Both the position numbers and the translations under genes were made by a program. This document shows, one piece after another, positions 1 through 5,166 of a DNA stretch of 9,791 nt. The notes below the pieces were generated by a model, which saw nothing but the letters and a program-made list of their open reading frames with translations, searched no databases and was not told where the DNA came from. The DNA comes from Trueperaceae bacterium (GTDB lineage: Bacteria; Deinococcota; Deinococci; Deinococcales; Trueperaceae), in contig SKSV01000138.1 in NCBI GenBank assembly GCA_007122815.1, forward strand, positions 1 to 9,791, given 5' to 3'. Numbering within the stretch: the stretch's first letter is position 1; each line of letters begins with the position of its first letter.

Positions 1-27
1 CTGAGCCAGGATCAAACTCTCCAAAAC
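1..27 (-). rRNA. rrs: 16S ribosomal RNA, 5' end only (partial)
   Basis: The reverse complement of the first 20 bases is AGAGTTTGATCCTGGCTCAG, the near-universal 16S sequence at E. coli positions 8-27. Counting back seven more bases puts the mature 5' end near base 27. The gene runs leftward out of the window, so only its first 27 or so nucleotides are present. The exact mature 5' end cannot be fixed from sequence alone. The long leader and tandem promoters at 28-367 fit an rRNA transcription unit. Confidence 0.97.
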
Positions 28-31
28 AGTG

Positions 32-50
32 ACTGGATTATGGCTCCAGT
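32..50 (-). other. Hairpin just upstream of the 16S 5' end
   Basis: ACTGGA (32-37) and TCCAGT (45-50) are perfect reverse complements around a 7-nt loop (38-44). In the minus-strand precursor this 6-bp stem would end about 5 nt before the mature 16S 5' end. It could be part of the processing structure, although in most bacteria the main precursor stem pairs the leader with sequence downstream of 16S, which is not in this window. Confidence 0.4.
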
Positions 51-74
51 GGGCCGTTGTTTCTATCTATCGGA

Positions 75-109
75 ATCGACAGGTTCGTTCACGCATCGGT
101 TGTCAAGGA
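75..109 (-). repeat. rRNA leader element, copy A (proximal)
   Basis: On the minus strand this 35-nt stretch reads TCCTTGA at its start, ATGCGTG in the middle and GTCGAT at its end. The same blocks in the same order occur at 258-293. My hand alignment gives 27 identical columns of 36 with one single-base gap. It lies in the transcribed leader roughly 20 nt downstream of the predicted P1 start. It contains a perfect TTGACA (101-106), but no -10 hexamer follows at 16-19 nt spacing, so I do not read it as a promoter. An antitermination or processing signal is possible. Confidence 0.6.
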
Positions 110-113
110 TCGC

Positions 114-129
114 CGCGCCCTGAGGCGCG
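114..129 (-). other. Leader hairpin following promoter P1
   Basis: CGCGCC (114-119) and GGCGCG (124-129) form a 6-bp all-GC stem around a 4-nt loop. It lies at the predicted start of the P1 transcript and ends 4 nt before leader element copy A. No T-run follows it, so it is not a standard intrinsic terminator. Its place between promoter and element mirrors the hairpin at 305-318 after P2. Confidence 0.45.
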
Positions 130-136
130 AGTTCCA

Positions 137-166
137 ATAGTAAGCCACCGCGGTGCGCTCTGTCAA
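137..166 (-). promoter_or_regulatory. rRNA promoter P1 (proximal)
   Basis: On the minus strand a perfect -35 box TTGACA (complement of 161-166) is followed by TACTAT (137-142) at 18 nt or, read one base earlier, TTACTA (138-143) at 17 nt. This is a near-consensus primary-sigma promoter. The predicted start near base 130 would give a leader of about 100 nt before 16S. Position, strand and strength all fit an rRNA promoter. Confidence 0.75.
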
Positions 167-189
167 GTGCCGTCGCCTTCACGGCGAAC

Positions 190-241
190 TCCCGAGAGCT
201 CGGGAAGTCGTCCGTAAGCCCCTCCGAAACAGCGTTCGGAG
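190..241 (-). other. Two hairpins between P2 and P1
   Basis: Two stems sit in the part of the leader present only in P2 transcripts. CTCCGAA (222-228) pairs with TTCGGAG (235-241): 7 bp around a 6-nt loop. TCCCGA (190-195) pairs with TCGGGA (200-205): 6 bp around a 4-nt loop. Neither is followed by a T-run on either strand, so they are not typical intrinsic terminators. Confidence 0.4.
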
Positions 242-257
242 TCGACCAGGACGACGC

Positions 258-293
258 ATCGACTGATTCACACACGCATTGGCTTATCAAGGA
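258..293 (-). repeat. rRNA leader element, copy B (distal)
   Basis: This is the second copy of the element at 75-109, in the same orientation. It keeps the blocks TCCTTGA, ATGCGTG and GTCGAT (minus strand) with one extra base in between. It begins roughly 40 nt downstream of the predicted P2 start. Its TTGATA (285-290) resembles a -35 box, but the hexamer 17 nt further on (ATCAGT) is a poor -10. The shared order promoter, hairpin, element in both halves of the leader suggests an ancestral duplication, a conserved signal, or both. Confidence 0.6.
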
Positions 294-304
294 ACTCGGC
301 CCGC

Positions 305-318
305 GGCTCCGAAGAGCC
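305..318 (-). other. UUCG-tetraloop hairpin following promoter P2
   Basis: On the minus strand GGCTC, TTCG, GAGCC gives a 5-bp stem closed by C(UUCG)G, which is known as an exceptionally stable tetraloop. It falls 13-26 nt into the predicted P2 transcript and about 11 nt before leader element copy B. It may act as a nucleation or antitermination-type stem; that role is inference. Confidence 0.5.
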
Positions 319-337
319 TGCTGCGAGCGCAAGAGCT

Positions 338-367
338 AGGCTACTGCCCTGGGCAGCACCCTGTCAA
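338..367 (-). promoter_or_regulatory. rRNA promoter P2 (distal)
   Basis: On the minus strand a perfect -35 TTGACA (complement of 362-367) is followed after 18 nt by TAGCCT (complement of 338-343). The -10 is weaker than at P1 but keeps the TA...T frame. The predicted start near base 331 would give a leader of about 300 nt that passes through P1. Tandem promoters of this kind are usual for rRNA operons. Confidence 0.6.
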
Positions 368-381
368 GCCGAAGCGAGCAC

Positions 382-419
382 GCCGGAGCGAGGAGGCCGG
401 AGCGAGGAGGCCGGAGCGA
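382..419. repeat. 14-bp tandem repeat, about 2.7 copies
   Basis: The unit GCCGGAGCGAGGAG occurs at 382-395 and 396-409 without change, then partially as GCCGGAGCGA at 410-419. It lies between rRNA promoter P2 (minus strand) and the nif3-type gene promoter (plus strand), so it occupies the space just upstream of both. One strand is purine-rich. No protein frame is supported here. It may simply be a slippage product. Confidence 0.8.
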
Positions 420-442
420 CCGCGCCGCCCGAGCAGCTGGCG

Positions 443-448
443 TACCCT
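443..448 (+). promoter_or_regulatory. -10 box for a leaderless start of the Nif3-type gene
   Basis: TACCCT fits the TANNNT -10 pattern and ends 6 nt before the ATG at 455. Transcription would then begin at or within a base or so of the start codon. No Shine-Dalgarno sequence precedes the ATG, which agrees with leaderless translation, common in Deinococcus and relatives. No good -35 hexamer is visible 16-18 nt upstream. Confidence 0.5.
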
Positions 449-454
449 GTGCCC

Positions 455-1210
455 ATGCAGCGCGACGAACTCGTCTCCTGGCTCGACGATTACCTCGAGC
501 TCACCGACTTTGCCGACGACCCTTCGATGAACGGCCTCCAGGTGGAGGGCGCGTCCGAGATCGGGATGGTGGCCGTGGCGGTCGACTGCAGCCTCTCGAC
601 GTTCGAGAAGGCCGCCGAGGCCGGCGCCGACATGCTGATCGTGCATCACGGGCTCTTCTGGGGTCAGCCCCGCGCCGTCGTCGGACCGCATCGCGCCAGG
701 CTCGCGTACCTGCTCGAGCGAGGCATCAACCTCTACGCCGCCCACCTGCCCCTCGACGCTCATCAAGAGGTCGGGAACAACTGGGGGCTGGCGCGCGCGC
801 TCGGCCTGGACGAGCTCTCCCCCTTCGGGACATGGCGCGGACGCTGGCTGGGCGTCTCGGGCAGCTTCCCCAACCCCGTCTCGCTGCGGGAGCTCGCAGA
901 CCTGATCGAGAGGAGCCTCGGTGAATCGGTGCTCGTGCACGCCGGCGGCCCGCCCGAGGTCTCGCGCCTCGGGATCGTCTCAGGCTCGGCTTCGGGCAGC
1001 GTCGCTGAGGCAGCCGCGGCTGGCCTGGACGCCTTCCTCACGGGCGAGCCGAAGCACGACCGCTTCTACGACCCGTTCGAGCTCGGCGTGAACGCGCTGT
1101 ACGCCGGACACTACATGACCGAGACGGTGGGCGTGAAGCTGCTCGCCGACAAGCTGGAAGCGGAGTTCTCGTTGCCTACGGAGTTCCTGCTCCTACCCAC
1201 CGGTCTGTGA
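455..1210 (+). CDS. Nif3-like dinuclear metal centre protein (YbgI type)
   Basis: Cytoplasmic 251-residue protein of the Nif3/YbgI family, which binds two metal ions and assembles as a toroidal hexamer; its cellular role is unsettled, and the frequent label 'GTP cyclohydrolase 1 type 2' is poorly supported. Likely metal ligands are visible: His64-His65 in VHHGLFWG, Asp101 in AHLPLDAH, His219 and Glu223 in AGHYMTE. The length and the LPLDAH...GNN block match the short E. coli YbgI form rather than the roughly 370-residue form with a central insert. I chose ATG 455 over the in-frame GTG at 449 because a -10 box ends 6 nt before it, suggesting a leaderless mRNA. The gene leads an operon: its stop overlaps the tmk start by 4 nt. 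It is transcribed divergently from the 16S rRNA gene. Confidence 0.93.
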   Translation: MQRDELVSWLDDYLELTDFADDPSMNGLQVEGASEIGMVAVAVDCSLSTFEKAAEAGADMLIVHHGLFWGQPRAVVGPHRARLAYLLERGINLYAAHLPLDAHQEVGNNWGLARALGLDELSPFGTWRGRWLGVSGSFPNPVSLRELADLIERSLGESVLVHAGGPPEVSRLGIVSGSASGSVAEAAAAGLDAFLTGEPKHDRFYDPFELGVNALYAGHYMTETVGVKLLADKLEAEFSLPTEFLLLPTGL

Positions 1211-1839
1211 GCGGCCTGTTCCTCGCCGTCGAGGGGCCCGAGGGGGCCGGTAAGAGCAGCCAGGTAACGCGCTTGGCGCAGCGGCTCTCGGAGCAGGGGT
1301 TCGATCACTTGGTCACCCGCGAACCGGGCGGGTCACCTGCTGGTGAACGGGTGCGACAGGTGCTGCTCGATCCCGAACTGGAACTCGAGCCCCTCAGCGA
1401 GCTCCTGCTCTACGCGGCGGCGCGAGCGCAGCACGTGGCCGAGCTGATCGCACCCGCTCTCGATGCCGGTCGGCTGGTGCTCACCGATCGCTTCGGAGCG
1501 GCGACGGTGGCGTACCAAGGCTACGGCCGTGAGCTCGACTTGGCGTTCGTGAAGGACCTCACCGAACGCGTCACGCGCGGCCTCAGGCCAGACCTGACGA
1601 TCCTCCTCGACGTCCCTGCGGAGGTCGGGCTCGAGCGCGTCGTCTCGCGTGGAGAGACCGACCGGCTCGAACGCGCCGACCTCACCTTCCACCGGCGCGT
1701 CCGCACCGGCTTCCTGGCGCAGGCCAACGAAGACCCGGAACGCTGGCGTTTGATTGACGCACGACGCGACGAGGTCGCCGTAGCCGAGGACGTCTGGCAG
1801 GCGGTGTCGCCTCTACTTCAGGCCTGGCGGCACGCATGA
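1207..1839 (+). CDS. tmk: Thymidylate kinase (dTMP kinase)
   Basis: Phosphorylates dTMP to dTDP with ATP, an essential step of dTTP synthesis in the cytoplasm. The 210-residue product has the family order: P-loop GPEGAGKS at 10-17, REPGG at 38-42, the DRF motif at 94-96, AYQG at 102-105 (thymine-binding region), and an arginine-rich LID near 148-164 (RGETDRLER). The arginines in the LID, with none in the P-loop, resemble the E. coli type. Length is normal. The start is GTG at 1207, overlapping the preceding stop in a GTGA, and the stop overlaps the next start in an ATGA, so translation of all three genes is probably coupled. No promoter of its own is apparent. Confidence 0.97.
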   Translation: MSGLFLAVEGPEGAGKSSQVTRLAQRLSEQGFDHLVTREPGGSPAGERVRQVLLDPELELEPLSELLLYAAARAQHVAELIAPALDAGRLVLTDRFGAATVAYQGYGRELDLAFVKDLTERVTRGLRPDLTILLDVPAEVGLERVVSRGETDRLERADLTFHRRVRTGFLAQANEDPERWRLIDARRDEVAVAEDVWQAVSPLLQAWRHA

Positions 1840-2642
1840 CGACTCAGCGCCGCCGCCGGAGCGTGCCCGTAGCGCTCTCGCTGTGCCTCACCATGCTCGC
1901 CTTCTCGCTAGCAGCCTGCGATCGCGGTCCCGACGTCGAGCAGCTGGTGCCGGTCGTCCTCGAGACGTGGCCTCACGACCCCGCGGCCTTCACGCAGGGG
2001 CTGCTCTGGCACGCCGGCCGCTTCTACGAGAGCACCGGCCTGTACGGGCGCTCGGACGTACGCGAGGTCGACCCCGTCAGCGGTCAGGTGCTGCGCAAGC
2101 GCCCGCTGAGCGAGCGCGAGTTCGGCGAGGGACTGGCCCTGGTGGGGGATCGGTTGGTTCAGCTGACCTATCGCGAGGGTATCGCTCACGTGTACGACCT
2201 CTACACCTTCGAGCCGATCGCACGCTTCAGCTACGAGGGTGAGGGCTGGGGCCTGTGCTTCGACGGCGAGGAGCTGTGGATGAGCGATGGCTCGCACCGG
2301 TTGACGCGTCGCGATCCGGTCACGTTCGAGGTCCTGGGGTCGCTGCAGGTGACGCTTAGGGGGCGCGACCTGCCTCGCCTGAACGAACTGGCGTGCGTGG
2401 GTGAGCACGTCTACGCCAACGTCTGGCTCAGCGACGAGCTGGTGCGGGTGCGCAAACGGGACGGTCGGGTGGACGCCGTCATCGACGCCAGCGCGCTCGT
2501 GCCCGACGATCCGCGCGTGCGCGCGAACCGTGACGCCGTCCTGAACGGCGTAGCCCACGATGCCGAGGCAGAGCGCTTCTACCTGACTGGCAAGCTCTGG
2601 GACGTGATGTACGTGGTTAGGTTCGAGCCGGCTGGCCGCTGA
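1836..2642 (+). CDS. Glutaminyl-peptide cyclotransferase (plant/bacterial type), predicted lipoprotein
   Basis: Converts N-terminal glutamine of proteins to pyroglutamate. The 268-residue product belongs to the beta-propeller cyclotransferase family (PF05096), not the zinc-dependent animal type. Family motifs in order: FTQGL (52-56), YESTGLYG (64-71), GEGL (97-100), YEGEGWGL (133-140), LNEL (182-185), ANVW (194-197), NGVAHD (237-242), LTGKLW (250-255). The N-terminus has basic residues 5-8, a hydrophobic stretch and a lipobox LAAC with Cys28, so it is probably lipid-anchored outside the cytoplasmic membrane. Asp at +2 would favour inner-membrane retention under the E. coli rule, which may not hold here. 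The family usually shows LNELE; the final Glu is Ala186 here, of unknown effect. The ATG overlaps the tmk stop by 4 nt, so it is probably coupled to tmk. Confidence 0.92.
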   Translation: MTTQRRRRSVPVALSLCLTMLAFSLAACDRGPDVEQLVPVVLETWPHDPAAFTQGLLWHAGRFYESTGLYGRSDVREVDPVSGQVLRKRPLSEREFGEGLALVGDRLVQLTYREGIAHVYDLYTFEPIARFSYEGEGWGLCFDGEELWMSDGSHRLTRRDPVTFEVLGSLQVTLRGRDLPRLNELACVGEHVYANVWLSDELVRVRKRDGRVDAVIDASALVPDDPRVRANRDAVLNGVAHDAEAERFYLTGKLWDVMYVVRFEPAGR

Positions 2643-2652
2643 CCCTCTGGGC

Positions 2653-2669
2653 GGACGCTGCAGGCGTTC
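2653..2669. terminator. Weak hairpin between convergent genes
   Basis: ACGC (2655-2658) and GCGT (2664-2667) pair around a 5-nt loop, extended by a G-T wobble and a G-C pair (2653-2654 with 2668-2669). It fills most of the 25-bp gap between the convergent cyclotransferase and FmdB-family genes and touches the latter's stop codon. There is no T-run, so a terminator role is only suggested by position. Confidence 0.2.
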
Positions 2670-3015
2670 AGTCCGAAGCCGCTCCGGCCGCTGGGCTCGC
2701 GCCGCTCGACGCCGCCGGTGGAGGCGTCGCGGCACCACCGTCTGACGCTGCACCACCGTCTGACGACGCAGCGCTCGAGGACGAACTCTCGGCGCCAGCA
2801 CGCTCTGCTGGCTTGCTCGTGACACTGGCGCCCTTCTTGCCGCGCGAGTCGGTCACGTAGAACCCGGGGCCCTTGAAAGCGATGCTCACAGGCTGGATCA
2901 CCCGCCTGACTGGATCGCCAGTGACGGGGTCGTGCTCGAGTGCGGCGGCGGTGATGCGCTGCTCGAACTCGAAAGTCTCACCCGTGACTAGGTTCCGATA
3001 GACGTAGACCGGCAT
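2668..3015 (-). CDS. FmdB-family regulatory protein lacking the zinc-ribbon cysteines
   Basis: A 115-residue protein starting MPVYVYRN, the usual FmdB opening (MPxYxYxC). Residues 1-60 align with the family, ending in the signature FKGPGFYVTD. Canonical members carry two Cys pairs forming a zinc ribbon; here the protein has no cysteine, and the expected sites read RNLVTGE and HDPVTGDP. I recall similar cysteine-free versions in Deinococcota, so this is likely a lineage subtype rather than a damaged gene. From about residue 65 the tail is low-complexity Ser/Ala/Gly/Pro, common in the family. FmdB proteins are described as putative regulators but the function is uncertain. The start at 3015 is set by the match to the family and by AGGAGG at 3020-3025. 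The frame stays open another 25 codons upstream without family similarity. Confidence 0.88.
   Translation of the reverse strand: MPVYVYRNLVTGETFEFEQRITAAALEHDPVTGDPVRRVIQPVSIAFKGPGFYVTDSRGKKGASVTSKPAERAGAESSSSSAASSDGGAASDGGAATPPPAASSGASPAAGAASD
2732..2767 (-). repeat. 18-bp direct repeat in the FmdB-family tail
   Basis: GCACCACCGTCTGAC occurs at 2732-2746 and again at 2750-2764, the start of an 18-bp unit repeated in tandem (16 of 18 positions equal). In frame it encodes the doubled hexapeptide SDGGAA in the low-complexity tail. Being a multiple of three, it can change copy number without breaking the frame. Confidence 0.8.
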
Positions 3016-3019
3016 CCGT

Positions 3020-3025
3020 CCTCCT
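3020..3025 (-). promoter_or_regulatory. Strong Shine-Dalgarno site of the FmdB-family gene
   Basis: The minus strand reads AGGAGG four bases before the ATG at 3013-3015. This near-perfect anti-16S match fixes the start codon and contrasts with the metH and Nif3-type genes, which have no such site. Confidence 0.8.
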
Positions 3026-3226
3026 GCGATCGGGGTTTGAGGCTGGGCGGCAGCACCGCCTCGAGCCCAGGACCAGCCTGGGCGGTCCACCCGCGGCGCT
3101 GGGGTAGGCGCGAACCGCTGACGCGGCAGCGCTCCTTCGCACCGAGGGTCAATCTATCACCAATGCGCGGTTGCGTCCACATCTACGTTACCGAGGCCCG
3201 GCATCACCCCAGCGCTGCCCCCGTTG

Positions 3227-3232
3227 TAGCCT
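3227..3232 (+). promoter_or_regulatory. Candidate -10 box for the ABC exporter operon
   Basis: TAGCCT, the same hexamer as the -10 of rRNA promoter P2, ends 16 nt before the ATG at 3249. It would give a 5' leader of only about 10 nt. No good -35 box is visible at 16-18 nt upstream, so confidence is low. Confidence 0.3.
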
Positions 3233-3248
3233 GCCTGGCGAGACCAAC

Positions 3249-4160
3249 ATGGATCACGCCATCGTCGCCCGCTCACTCACCAAACGCTACGGCCGCGCCG
3301 CCGCGGTTGACGACGTCACCTTCGAGATCGAGGCCGGCGAGATCGTCGGCTTCCTGGGCCCGAACGGCGCCGGCAAGACAACCACGCTGCGTATGCTGGC
3401 GGGCCTGGTGAGGCCCACGCGCGGCTCGGGTGAGGTCCTGGGCGAGCGCGTCCCTGGCGACAGCCTCCGCGAGGTGGGCACGATGATCGAGGAGCCCAGC
3501 TTCTACCCCTACATGACAGGGCGCGACAACCTGCGTCACGCCGCGCTGCTACACGGTGGCGTGCCTGGCGAGCGCGTGGAGGAGGTGCTGGCGTTCGTCA
3601 AGATGGAAGCCGCTTCGTTGAAACGCGTGCGCGCTTACTCGCAGGGCATGCGTCAGCGGCTCGCGCTGGCGCGCGCGCTCCTGTGGCGACCTCGCGTTCT
3701 CCTGCTCGACGAGCCTGCCAACGGCTTGGACCCGGTGGGCATCGCCGAGATCCGCGAGAACCTCCGAGCGGTCGCCAAGGAAGGCGTCACCGTGCTGGTG
3801 TCCAGCCACAACTTGGCGGAGATCGAGAAGCTCGTCGACCGCATCCTCGCCATCGAGAAGGGGCGGCTCGTGTTCGACGGGCCACTGCACCGCCTGCTGG
3901 CCCGCGCGGAGATGCTCACCTACCGGTACGCCTTGCGCGCGAGCGACCCCGAGACCCTAACGCGCGCGCTCCGTGAGCTCGGGTTGTCACCCGAACGCAA
4001 GGACGAGCTGGTGGAGGTCGAGGTCGGTGCCGAAAGGGCCGACGCGCTCGTGAGCGAGCTGGTCCGTGCCGGCGTCGAGGTGATCGAGGCTCGGCGCGAG
4101 AGCGACGACCTCGAGGACGCCTACCTACGGCTGGTGCAGGCCGATGCGAGGCCGGCGTGA
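3249..4160 (+). CDS. ABC transporter ATP-binding protein (ABC-2 / BcrA-NatA-like)
   Basis: The 303-residue nucleotide-binding subunit of an ABC exporter, on the cytoplasmic face. Visible motifs: Walker A GPNGAGKT (37-44), signature SQGMR (131-135), Walker B VLLLDE (150-155) followed by the D-loop GLDP, and the switch His187 in SSHN. Where many ATPases have the Q-loop glutamine, this has IEEP (80-83), as often in bacitracin-resistance-type ATPases. Residues beyond about 225 form the C-terminal extension of such exporters. The ATG at 3249 is chosen because similarity begins at MDHAIVARSLTKRYG; the open frame reaches back to 3171, but those 26 residues look like noise. The stop overlaps the permease start in a GTGA. 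The transported substrate cannot be read from the sequence. Confidence 0.95.
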   Translation: MDHAIVARSLTKRYGRAAAVDDVTFEIEAGEIVGFLGPNGAGKTTTLRMLAGLVRPTRGSGEVLGERVPGDSLREVGTMIEEPSFYPYMTGRDNLRHAALLHGGVPGERVEEVLAFVKMEAASLKRVRAYSQGMRQRLALARALLWRPRVLLLDEPANGLDPVGIAEIRENLRAVAKEGVTVLVSSHNLAEIEKLVDRILAIEKGRLVFDGPLHRLLARAEMLTYRYALRASDPETLTRALRELGLSPERKDELVEVEVGAERADALVSELVRAGVEVIEARRESDDLEDAYLRLVQADARPA

Positions 4161-5110
4161 GCGGCTTGGGGAACGTCGTGCGCGCCGAGCTCTTCAAGGT
4201 GGTGCGCAAGCGCCGCACCTACGTGCTGGCTGGACTGTGGTGGATCTTACTCCCGGCGCTCGTGCTCTTCGTCGGGCGACTCATCCACGTGAACCTGGGA
4301 GGCAGCTTCGTCGACGAGACGGGAGGCATCAGGCTCGTCGTGCAGGAGATCGCGTCGCCGTACGGGATCGCGCGGCTCACCCTGATCGGACCCGCTTACG
4401 CCTCCCCGACCTTCTACGTGATAGTGGTCGCCCTCCTAGCGGCGCTACTGGTCGGCGAGGAGCGCGGTCACGCCATGTGGAAGACCGTGCTCGTCGCGCA
4501 ACCTAGGCGCTGGGCCGTCATGGCCGGCAAGGTATGCGTGGCGATGCTGGCGCTCGGCGGTTTGATGCTGGGCGCGGGCGCTGCGGGCGCGCTCTTCGGC
4601 GCGTTGGGGACCACCTTCTTGCCGACGGACTGGTCTGGCGATTGGGCGGGGTTGGCGTGGCTCTACGCCATGCAGTGGGCGTTCTGCCTCGCCGCCGTGC
4701 TGTTCGCCTTCCTGATGGTGTTCCTGTTCAAGAACGTCGCTCTCGGCGTGGTTACGGTGTTCTTCCTGCCGGCATTGCTCGAGGGCCTTTACACCCTCTA
4801 CCGAGCCACCGTCGGCTTCGAACCCGTCAACCGGCTGAACGTGCTGTTCCAGGGGTTGCGCCTGCAGCAGCGGCTGGAGGCGATCCCGCAGTACTTCTTC
4901 ACCAGCAACCTCTACGCCCCCGCCCGCTCGCCCGTCGGCGACGTCGTGCGGGCGGTCAACACCGGCGGCGGAGAGATACCTCAGGATGCACTCGGTCAGC
5001 TGCTCGGCGCGGGCATCACGCTTCCTCACGCGGCCGCAGTGATGGCCGGTTACGCGGTCGTGTTCGGCGCCCTGCTGTTCTGGCGCTTCTCGCGCCAGGA
5101 CGTCGAGTAG
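4157..5110 (+). CDS. ABC-2 type transporter permease
   Basis: The 317-residue membrane subunit that partners the ATPase encoded just upstream. Six hydrophobic segments can be read at roughly 21-40, 82-100, 121-150, 165-190, 193-215 and 288-309. A soluble loop of about 70 residues lies between the fifth and sixth. The stretch [13 protein letters not shown] (100-112) after the second segment is typical of ABC-2 permeases. The start is GTG at 4157, overlapping the ATPase stop by 4 nt, so the two are probably made in fixed ratio and assemble as a 2+2 exporter. Likely substrates of the class (drugs, peptides, lipids, Na+) cannot be told apart here. A 70-bp gap separates it from metH. Confidence 0.9.
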   Translation: MSGLGNVVRAELFKVVRKRRTYVLAGLWWILLPALVLFVGRLIHVNLGGSFVDETGGIRLVVQEIASPYGIARLTLIGPAYASPTFYVIVVALLAALLVGEERGHAMWKTVLVAQPRRWAVMAGKVCVAMLALGGLMLGAGAAGALFGALGTTFLPTDWSGDWAGLAWLYAMQWAFCLAAVLFAFLMVFLFKNVALGVVTVFFLPALLEGLYTLYRATVGFEPVNRLNVLFQGLRLQQRLEAIPQYFFTSNLYAPARSPVGDVVRAVNTGGGEIPQDALGQLLGAGITLPHAAAVMAGYAVVFGALLFWRFSRQDVE

Positions 5111-5112
5111 CG

Positions 5113-5126
5113 GGCCCGAGAGGGCC
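5113..5126 (+). terminator. Short GC hairpin after the ABC exporter operon
   Basis: GGCCC (5113-5117) and GGGCC (5122-5126) form a 5-bp stem closed by a GAGA (GNRA-type) tetraloop, beginning 2 nt after the permease stop. No T-run follows, so it is at best a weak terminator or an mRNA-end stabiliser. Confidence 0.3.
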
Positions 5127-5166
5127 AACGGGTCGCCGGCTGCGGCCCACGCGGTCTCGGAGCGCG

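Larger units (their letters stand above)
3016..3248. other. Divergent intergenic spacer
   Basis: The 233 bp separate the minus-strand FmdB-family gene from the plus-strand ABC ATPase gene. No tRNA, riboswitch or convincing small gene was seen. A possible minus-strand promoter for the FmdB-family gene is TGGACG (complement of 3173-3178), 16 nt, TAGATT (complement of 3151-3156), which would leave a leader of about 130 nt; this is a weak call. The plus-strand -10 candidate at 3227-3232 is given separately. Confidence 0.5.

Noticed and set aside
64..106. A third rRNA promoter using TTGACA at 101-106
   Set aside because: No acceptable -10 hexamer occurs at 16-19 nt. TAGATA (complement of 64-69) is 31 nt away, and pairing it with GTGAAC (87-92) gives only a poor -35. 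The hexamer is better explained as part of the repeated leader element.
29..332. Short open frames on both strands in the rRNA leader
   Set aside because: The region is explained by rRNA promoters, leader elements and hairpins. The frames have no ribosome-binding sites and no recognisable proteins.
341..940. A 199-codon minus-strand open frame over the Nif3-type gene and the rRNA promoter region
   Set aside because: It is antisense to a conserved gene and overlaps the rRNA promoter P2. No motif or ribosome-binding site supports it.
1908..2825. A 305-codon minus-strand open frame opposite the glutamine cyclase gene
   Set aside because: It covers the antisense of a gene with clear family motifs and the end of the FmdB-family gene, and shows no domain. 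This is a GC-driven shadow.
3016..3090. A 25-codon N-terminal extension of the FmdB-family protein
   Set aside because: The family opening MPVYVY starts at 3015 and a strong AGGAGG sits four bases before it.
3171..3248. A 26-codon N-terminal extension of the ABC ATPase
   Set aside because: Similarity to ABC ATPases begins at the ATG at 3249. The extension is unconserved in character and overlaps the likely promoter.
3016..3248. A tRNA or riboswitch in the divergent spacer
   Set aside because: No cloverleaf, TTCRA arm or riboswitch-like conserved core was found on reading both strands.
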